64,000 bases of DNA from Legionella londiniensis (GTDB lineage: Bacteria > Pseudomonadota > Gammaproteobacteria > Legionellales > Legionellaceae): the NCBI RefSeq assembly GCF_001467825.1, contig NZ_LNYK01000014.1, positions 422,839-486,838 of the forward strand, in the 5' to 3' direction. A program made the translations under genes and the position numbers. Shown here piece after piece: positions 58,502 through 64,000 of this stretch (position 1 is its first letter; each line of letters opens with the position of its first letter). The notes under the pieces were generated by a model. The model searched no databases. It was not told the DNA's origin and worked only from the letters and a program-made list of their open reading frames with translations.

Positions 58502-58822
58502 ATGTCACGGAAACAACGCATCTATCATGTGCTTGAAAAAGAGTTAAATCCCCATACCCTTCAGGTCGATGACGAGACTCATCGCCACCATGTCCCCCAC
58601 CATTCGGAATCGCATTTCAAGGTGATTGCTGTTTCCGAGCAATTTGCTCAATTAAGCCGCATTAACCGGCACCGTTTGGTTCATTCCCTCCTTGCCCATG
58701 AGTTTGGCCAAGGCCTGCATGCCCTGAGTTTACATTTGTATAGCCCTGATGAATGGGCAAACCAGGCTTCAGTTGCGGATTCGCCTGCCTGCCGCGACGG
58801 GATGAGGCATGACAGAGGATAA
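58502..58822 (+). CDS. BolA family protein
   Basis: 106 aa. The BolA block ESHFKVIAVSEQFAQLSRINRHRLVHSLLAHEFGQGLHALSLHLYSPDEW is complete, with the conserved His and the RxxxR-x-V helix. BolA proteins act with monothiol glutaredoxins in Fe-S handling and stress-related morphology. The C-terminal tail is not conserved. TATACT at 58462-58467 may be its -10. Its end overlaps yjbQ by 14 bp, so the two are coupled. Confidence 0.88.
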   Translation: MSRKQRIYHVLEKELNPHTLQVDDETHRHHVPHHSESHFKVIAVSEQFAQLSRINRHRLVHSLLAHEFGQGLHALSLHLYSPDEWANQASVADSPACRDGMRHDRG

Positions 58823-59261
58823 GCGCCCTCCCGTTTACTGGCAAAGGGAGCTTGCAATCGCGCAAAAGCCGCGTGGATTTCATTTGATTACCGCAGAGAT
58901 TGACTCAATCCTGAAAGCGATGCCCGCGATAAAAACAGGCCTTTTGCATTTATTTCTCAAGCATACTTCAGCGTCATTATGCCTGAGCGAAAATACCTGC
59001 AGGGAAGTCCGAAGCGATCTTGAACGTTTTTTTAACCGGACGGTTCCTGAAGAACAGCCGCTTTATCAGCACACCCTTGAAGGCCCGGATGATATGCCCG
59101 CGCACATTAAGAATGTTCTTCTCGGCGCAAGCCTGACGCTTCCTCTAAAAGACGGGGCAATGCAGCTTGGGCAATGGCAGGGCATTATGCTCTCGGAACA
59201 CAGAAATCACGCCCCGCCCCGCACGATTATCCTCACAGCGCACGGGATTTTATCCGGATAG
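58809..59261 (+). CDS. YjbQ family protein (UPF0047)
   Basis: 150 aa. Conserved sites of the family: LKHTSASLCLSENTC, EGPDDMPAHIKNVLLGASLTLPL and LGQWQGIMLSEHR with the metal-binding histidines. YjbQ proteins have weak thiamine-phosphate synthase activity in vitro; the physiological role is unknown. It overlaps bolA; GAGG lies 1 nt before the ATG, so an internal start is possible. Confidence 0.9.
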   Translation: MTEDKRPPVYWQRELAIAQKPRGFHLITAEIDSILKAMPAIKTGLLHLFLKHTSASLCLSENTCREVRSDLERFFNRTVPEEQPLYQHTLEGPDDMPAHIKNVLLGASLTLPLKDGAMQLGQWQGIMLSEHRNHAPPRTIILTAHGILSG

Positions 59262-59430
59262 GGGGCATCGCAAACAGCATGCCTTCCTTCCGCAAACTGA
59301 ATCACTTATACTGATGCGGGGCATGCCGGTGCGAATGATGGCATAACCCCAATCAGTCAGGAAATTCCATTCCAAACTGTCTCTTATTCCTATATAATGT
59401 ATATGTTTTTGCCAAGTAAGGTTTGTTTCC

Positions 59431-60879
59431 ATGAAAGCATGGTCTTCGGAAAAAATTTCAGTGCTCGCTTTGGTTTTATTAATTACCGGAGCAATCGACA
59501 GTATACGTAATCTTCCCGCGACGGCCTTGTTTGGTTCTTCATTGATATTTTTCTTTATTTTTTCTGCCCTGGTTTTTCTTATCCCGGTAGCGCTGGTTGC
59601 GGCAGAGCTTTCCTCAACCTGGTCGGAAGAAGAAGGCGGCGTTTACAGTTGGGTTCGCCATGCCTTTGGCGATAAGTGGGCTTTTTTTACAATCTGGCTG
59701 CAATGGATCAATACCATGGTCTGGTACCCGACCATTCTTTCCTTTATTGCGGGAACGCTCGCTTACCTCATCAATCCTGAACTTGCACAAAATAAATATT
59801 ACCTAATCGCCGTCATTCTGCTTATATTCTGGTCCTTAACCATCCTGGGGCTCACAGGGCTTCGCGCCTCTGCCGCCTTTGCAAGCTTCTGCGCCATAGT
59901 CGGGATGATTATCCCGATGGGGTTTATCATTCTTTTAGCCGTCATCTGGCTCCTGCAAGGCCACCCCCTTGCCATTGATTTAAGCTTCAACAAATTGATT
60001 CCCCATTTGCACGATACGCACTCATGGATATCTTTAACTGCCATTATGACTTCATTTCTGGGCATGGAACTTGCCGCAGTTCACGTGCGCAATGTTCATA
60101 ATCCCCAAAGAAATTTTCCAAGGGCCATGTATTTTTCCGTCCTGCTGATTTTATCGACCATGATATTGGGTTCTCTGGCTATCGCATTTGTGCTGCCCCA
60201 GGAAAAAATCAGCCTGGTGCATGGCGTGATGCAGGCCTTCACCAACTTTTTTGCCGCCTACCACCTCGATTATCTAATGCCCCTGATGGTGATTTTGCTG
60301 TTGCTTGGCAGCCTTGGCAGCATGATCAACTGGATTATTTCTCCTGCAAAAGGATTGCTTCTTGCTGCAGACGACGGTTATTTTCCCCACTGGCTTTACC
60401 GGATGAATCGCCATGGGATTGCCTCCCGCATTTTGATACTGCAGGCGGTTTTAGTCACGCTTCTTTGCGGCGGCTTCCTGTTATTTCCCACCGTGAACGC
60501 CATTTACTGGCTGTTTACTGCCTTGAGTACCGAGCTTTATATTCTGATGTATGTGCTGATGTTTTTAGCCGCCATCCGATTGAAAAGAAAATTTGCCGCG
60601 CTCCCTCGCCCGTTCGCAATCCCCGGCGGAAAGATTGGTTATTATTTAACCTGCATTATAGGCATCGCAGGATGTACCATCACGCTGGTGGTGGGTTTTT
60701 TCCCGCCGGAAAACAGCCTCGATTTTGGCGGGACTGATCATTACCGCATGGTGTTTACTCTGGGTATTTTGCTGATGTTATTGCCTGCATTTCTCTTATA
60801 CTGGCGCAAAGCCTCACGTGCCGCACACGCAAAAAAAAACTCTTATGAAAGCGACGTTGAATGCTATGGCTGTGAATAA
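59431..60879 (+). CDS. APC family amino-acid transporter (glutamate/GABA antiporter-like)
   Basis: 482 aa with 12 hydrophobic segments. The first is broken in the middle (LVLLITGAIDSIRNLPATALFG), as in APC transporters, and FFIFSALVFLIPVALVAAELSSTWSEEEGGVYSWVRHAFG and AAVHVRNVHNPQRNFPRA are typical of the GadC/amino-acid antiporter branch. It moves amino acids across the inner membrane; substrate unknown, glutamate/GABA only by similarity. Its last 16 nt overlap kdsB, which runs the other way. Confidence 0.88.
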   Translation: MKAWSSEKISVLALVLLITGAIDSIRNLPATALFGSSLIFFFIFSALVFLIPVALVAAELSSTWSEEEGGVYSWVRHAFGDKWAFFTIWLQWINTMVWYPTILSFIAGTLAYLINPELAQNKYYLIAVILLIFWSLTILGLTGLRASAAFASFCAIVGMIIPMGFIILLAVIWLLQGHPLAIDLSFNKLIPHLHDTHSWISLTAIMTSFLGMELAAVHVRNVHNPQRNFPRAMYFSVLLILSTMILGSLAIAFVLPQEKISLVHGVMQAFTNFFAAYHLDYLMPLMVILLLLGSLGSMINWIISPAKGLLLAADDGYFPHWLYRMNRHGIASRILILQAVLVTLLCGGFLLFPTVNAIYWLFTALSTELYILMYVLMFLAAIRLKRKFAALPRPFAIPGGKIGYYLTCIIGIAGCTITLVVGFFPPENSLDFGGTDHYRMVFTLGILLMLLPAFLLYWRKASRAAHAKKNSYESDVECYGCE

Positions 60880-61622
60880 ATCCCTTGCTCCAGATACTGG
60901 CAAGCTTTTGCCAAATCCTCAGGGGTATTGATGTCCTGCAAGGGTTCAACGCACGCTTCATCAACCTTGATTGGATAGCCATTCCAGAGTATACGCAGTT
61001 GCTCAAGGGCTTCTGTGGTTTCCAGCTGGCATGCGGGCCAACTCACCACTTGCCTTAAAAACCCTGCCCGGTAGGCATATAAGCCGATATGGCGGTAAAC
61101 CTCGCGGATGGAGTCAGGATTGTCGCGGCAAAATGGAATCAGGCTTCGGGAAAAGTAAAGCGCATAGCCCTGGCTGTCGCGGACAACTTTGACCACATTA
61201 GGATTGCGGGCGCTTTCAAGCGTATCGACAAGGCGACAGAGCGTTGCCACAGGGGAATTGGCTTTTCTGAGGCTGGCTGCAACCTGGGCAATCAATGCAG
61301 GCGCGATAAAAGGCTCGTCCCCCTGAACATTGACGATGATATCCTGCTCGTCAAAATGGCCACGCTCCACCACTTCAGCAAGCCTGTCAGTACCTGAGGC
61401 ATGATGCGTGGAAGTCATAACGGTATTTGCCCCAAACCCCCGCGCCATGTCAAATATAGCTTGATGATCGGTTGCAATTGTGATGGTTTTGGGATTCGCT
61501 TTCAGCGCCTGGCGATATACCCGTTCGATTACAGTGATGCCCTGTATAAGTTTCAGTAATTTACCGGGAAATCGCGTGGAATGAAACCGGGCGGGTATGA
61601 CGATATGAAATTCAACGCTCAT
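60864..61622 (-). CDS. kdsB: 3-deoxy-manno-octulosonate cytidylyltransferase
   Basis: 252 aa. [15 protein letters not shown] at the N-terminus, [23 protein letters not shown] and [14 protein letters not shown] are the CMP-KDO synthetase hallmarks. It activates KDO with CTP for LPS core synthesis in the cytoplasm. The start overlaps trm112 by 4 bp (ATGA). Last gene of the overlapping series dinG-like, tsaB, trm112, kdsB. Confidence 0.95.
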   Translation of the reverse strand: MSVEFHIVIPARFHSTRFPGKLLKLIQGITVIERVYRQALKANPKTITIATDHQAIFDMARGFGANTVMTSTHHASGTDRLAEVVERGHFDEQDIIVNVQGDEPFIAPALIAQVAASLRKANSPVATLCRLVDTLESARNPNVVKVVRDSQGYALYFSRSLIPFCRDNPDSIREVYRHIGLYAYRAGFLRQVVSWPACQLETTEALEQLRILWNGYPIKVDEACVEPLQDINTPEDLAKACQYLEQGIYSQP

Positions 61623-61798
61623 AGCTCGTCTTTTTCTTCAAGGGTTAGCAATCGCGCTTCCTGCTCCAGCATGACAGGAATTCCATCGCGAACAGGGTAT
61701 GCAAGCCGGTCAAAAGGGCAAATTAACTCCTCTTTTTTCAACAAAAGCTTACCCTTGCATAGCGGGCAGACGAGAATATCCAATAATTTTTTATCCAC
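61619..61798 (-). CDS. Trm112 family zinc-ribbon-like protein
   Basis: 59 aa from the GTG at 61798 (AAGGAG 6 nt upstream). [43 protein letters not shown]: CPxCxG with two cysteines, then [18 protein letters not shown], the YcaR/Trm112 pattern. It lies between tsaB (8-bp overlap) and kdsB (4-bp overlap). Function in bacteria is uncertain; Trm112 in eukaryotes activates methyltransferases. Confidence 0.9.
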   Translation of the reverse strand: MDKKLLDILVCPLCKGKLLLKKEELICPFDRLAYPVRDGIPVMLEQEARLLTLEEKDEL

Positions 61799-62462
61799 GT
61801 GTTTCTCCTTGGGTAACTTGGTTGCGCACATAGACGGGCAGCGCCTCGGCAGCGCTGACAGGTTGGCAACATCCAGATTGCACTAAATGGATCATCGAGC
61901 GAGCATGGGGAAACACAGCCATCTGCCGGATGAGGTTTTTCTGCAAAAGGGGCGGCAATAGGGCAAGATAAGGTTCAAATCCGCTGCCTGCCAGAAGAAC
62001 AGGCGACTGGACAACATCCACCTCATGAGGATCGGTTACCCGTTCCGGTTTCGCAGCAGTGTTGTCCAAATAATATGCCCAATACACTTGCTGCATGCGC
62101 GCATCGATCATCGCCAGCACCTGAGTTTGAGGCGGCAGCTGCTCAACGCGGTTAAACGCTTCATAGGCAATGGCAGCAAGGCTGCTCACAGGGTAAACCG
62201 GCAAATCATGGGCATAGGCAAGAGCTTTTGCAACGCTGCAGGCTATCCGTAACCCGGTAAAACTGCCAGGCCCACGCCCAAATATGATCCCATCCAGCTG
62301 TTTTACAGACAATCCTGCCTCATCCAGCATCTCTTTTATCATAGGCAGCAGCAATTGGGCATGCTGGCGGATTAAACCCTGTTCTTTACAAAGCATACGG
62401 CTTTCAATACTCAAAGCCACTGAAGAAAGTGAGGTCGTTGTGTCAATTGCTAGAAGTTTCAT
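61791..62462 (-). CDS. tsaB: tRNA threonylcarbamoyladenosine biosynthesis protein TsaB
   Basis: 223 aa. ASKHA fold start [16 protein letters not shown], then [41 protein letters not shown], the conserved TsaB block. TsaB partners with TsaD and TsaE to make t6A37 on ANN-decoding tRNAs. It overlaps the helicase remnant upstream by 20 bp and trm112 by 8 bp. Confidence 0.95.
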   Translation of the reverse strand: MKLLAIDTTTSLSSVALSIESRMLCKEQGLIRQHAQLLLPMIKEMLDEAGLSVKQLDGIIFGRGPGSFTGLRIACSVAKALAYAHDLPVYPVSSLAAIAYEAFNRVEQLPPQTQVLAMIDARMQQVYWAYYLDNTAAKPERVTDPHEVDVVQSPVLLAGSGFEPYLALLPPLLQKNLIRQMAVFPHARSMIHLVQSGCCQPVSAAEALPVYVRNQVTQGETRG

Positions 62463-63927
62463 GAGTCAGATTGAGCTGATTAATAAACGTTAAAACCGTA
62501 TTTTCATGACGCGTCTTTTGCATGTTGGGCAGGCTTTGAAAAATCTCCCGGCCATACTCTCTTGCCACCAGTCGCGGATCGGCTATCATCAATACCCCTT
62601 TGTCATTTACATCACGGATGAGGCGCCCAACACCTTGTTTTAGCGCCAGTATGGCATTGGGCAAGGATAAAGCCTCAAACCCTGAAATACCCTGCGCTTT
62701 TAAATAGGCCATTTTACCATGCATTACAGGATCTGTGGGACTTGCAAAAGGTAATTTATCAATAATCACCAACGATAATGCATCGCCTTTGACATCCACA
62801 CCTTCCCAGAACGTTGCGGTTCCCAACAAAACTGCATTGCCGAGCTTGCGAAAACGCGCCAAAAGAATCGGCTTTGCTTCTTCCCCCTGGATTAACAGGG
62901 GAAAGCTTAAATAACGCTTTAAACGCTTCGCAACCTGATTTAAGGCCTGGTGGCTCGTAAAGAGGAAAAAACAGCGCCCGCCGCAGGCTTCAACGATTGG
63001 CAGAACCCGTTCCAGCAAACAATCATAATAGCGGGCATCTTTTGGATCAGGCAGCGATCGCGGCAAGTAAAGCAAGGCTTGCTTTGCAAAATCAAAAGGA
63101 CTTGGCAGCATCAGGGTATCGGCATGGCAAAGCCCTAAAGATTGGGTGAATGGCTTGAATGAAGAAGCGACAGTAAGCGTTGCGGAGGTAAAAATGGAAG
63201 CGCTGTTTTGTTTTCTCAACAACTCTCTAAATGAATCAGCAATATTATAAGGCGTCATGTGAAAAACAAGAGAATGCTTAAAACGTTCTATCCAGCGGAT
63301 ATATCCGCCTTCTTCGCTGATGAACAGATTAAGGAAAGCAATCAATTCCTGCAGGCGGATTTTGCAACGCATAAGCCCCGGATAGTCGCCAAGATCCATG
63401 TCTGAAAAACACTGCATGCATTGGCCGGCAATATCGGCAAGCGACTGATAGGCCGTTTTAAAAGGTGAATTTTTGCCAACCCCCTGTATTGAAAAACGGT
63501 CTCCAAGGGTACTGCATGCTTCAAACAGGAGGGTTACGGTTTGATCAAAACGGCTGCGTAAGGGCTTAAGGGGCTGATTGGCAAGATCAAGCACAGGCCA
63601 TTCGCGAAGCATATCATCCAACAGGTTTTCAAACTGATGGGTACTTAGGCGCTGGCCATAAAAATTGGCGGCAATTTCCGCTAATTGATGCGCTTCATCA
63701 AATACCGCTACTTCCACACCAGGCAATAATTCAGCAAACCCTTCATTTTTTAGGCGGCTGTCGGCAAAGTAAAGATGGTGATTGATCACCACGACATCTG
63801 CCTCCATGGCGCGTTTTCTGGCATGGACCAAAAAACAGGATTGATGGAAAGTACAATTGCTGCCGAGGCAATTATCTGTCGTTGAGGTCACATAGGGCCA
63901 GGCAGGGGAGTCTTCGGCTAGGCTCAA
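62443..63927 (-). pseudogene. DinG/YoaA-family DNA helicase, N-terminal third missing
   Basis: 494 codons are open from just after a TGA at 63928-63930; the only start there is a TTG with no RBS. Present: three of the four Fe-S cysteines (DNCLGSNCTFHQSC), VFDEAHQLAE (motif II), SIFTSATLTVASSF, GTATFWEGVDVKG and KQGVGRLIRDVNDKG (motif VI). Missing: roughly the first 170-200 residues of the family, with Walker A (APTGVGKT-type) and the first Fe-S cysteine. Upstream sequence turns AT-rich and noncoding at once. An ATPase without Walker A cannot work, so it is most likely a disrupted gene. YoaA/DinG unwind DNA in repair. Confidence 0.75.
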
Positions 63928-64000
63928 TCACCATTTAAATTGAATACAATAAAAAAATCCGTAAACTGTTATTTTTCACAATTTCAAGGGAATAGTAGTC

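Overview
The window reads as a chromosomal segment of a Legionella-type gammaproteobacterium (order Legionellales). The markers are a DotI/IcmL-like periplasmic protein, an EnhA-like L,D-transpeptidase, a LetS/BarA hybrid sensor kinase directly followed by a pyrophosphate-dependent phosphofructokinase and type IV pilin genes, an isolated gspL-gspM (lspLM) pair, and a SulP-carbonic anhydrase fusion. The species cannot be decided from the sequence alone. Most of the window is core genome, densely packed and with many 1-20 bp gene overlaps. I see no prophage, CRISPR array, rRNA operon or complete insertion sequence.

Layout. 1-3.0 kb: the 3' end of hutG, an IcmL-like secreted protein, a FadL-like porin and an EnhA-like transpeptidase. 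3.2-7.2 kb: ettA, then tdh-kbl (threonine to glycine plus acetyl-CoA). 7.4-14.6 kb: an isoaspartyl methyltransferase-like gene, tolC, ttcA, the SulP-STAS-carbonic anhydrase fusion and proS. 14.6-16.4 kb: a MITE-like repeat and an unrecognised 517-aa protein with its own promoter, the best candidate here for a lineage-specific (possibly Dot/Icm-secreted) protein. 16.5-20.9 kb: a double-ATPase peptide ABC protein, ychF-pth and rplY. 21.1-25.8 kb: rplU-rpmA-obgE facing a cinA-like/membrane hydrolase/mscS operon. 25.9-34.7 kb: a small lipoprotein, mutS and tamA-tamB-hemB. 34.7-37.7 kb: radA, xseB-ispA and a small basic protein. 37.8-38.2 kb: tRNA-Ala(GGC) and two identical tRNA-Glu(TTC) genes. 38.2-43 kb: dgt, a SPOR lipoprotein, lspL-lspM and mltB. 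43-46.8 kb: lepA-lepB-DUF4845-rnc. 46.8-51.5 kb: an ABC-F protein, a DUF1840 protein, small secreted or orphan proteins and a PAS-GGDEF diguanylate cyclase. 51.6-57.3 kb: gltX, letS/barA and the PPi-dependent pfk. 57.4-58.4 kb: two type IV pilin genes, one with a near-consensus sigma-54 promoter. 58.5-60.9 kb: bolA, yjbQ and an APC transporter. 60.9-63.9 kb: an overlapping kdsB-trm112-tsaB-dinG-like series, where the helicase gene lacks its N-terminal third, including the Walker A motif.

How genes work together. lepB, pth, proS, gltX, ettA, rplU/rpmA/rplY, obgE, lepA, rnc and ttcA serve protein synthesis and export. tamAB, tolC, lspLM, the FadL-like protein, mltB, kdsB, the SPOR lipoprotein and the EnhA-like protein build or use the envelope. 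letS and the diguanylate cyclase are signalling genes that in Legionella relate to the switch between replication and transmission. Two dispersed short-repeat families (a CCCGGATTA hairpin and a GTCATCCC/GGGATTGAC inverted repeat) lie in intergenic gaps and suggest past activity of small non-autonomous elements.
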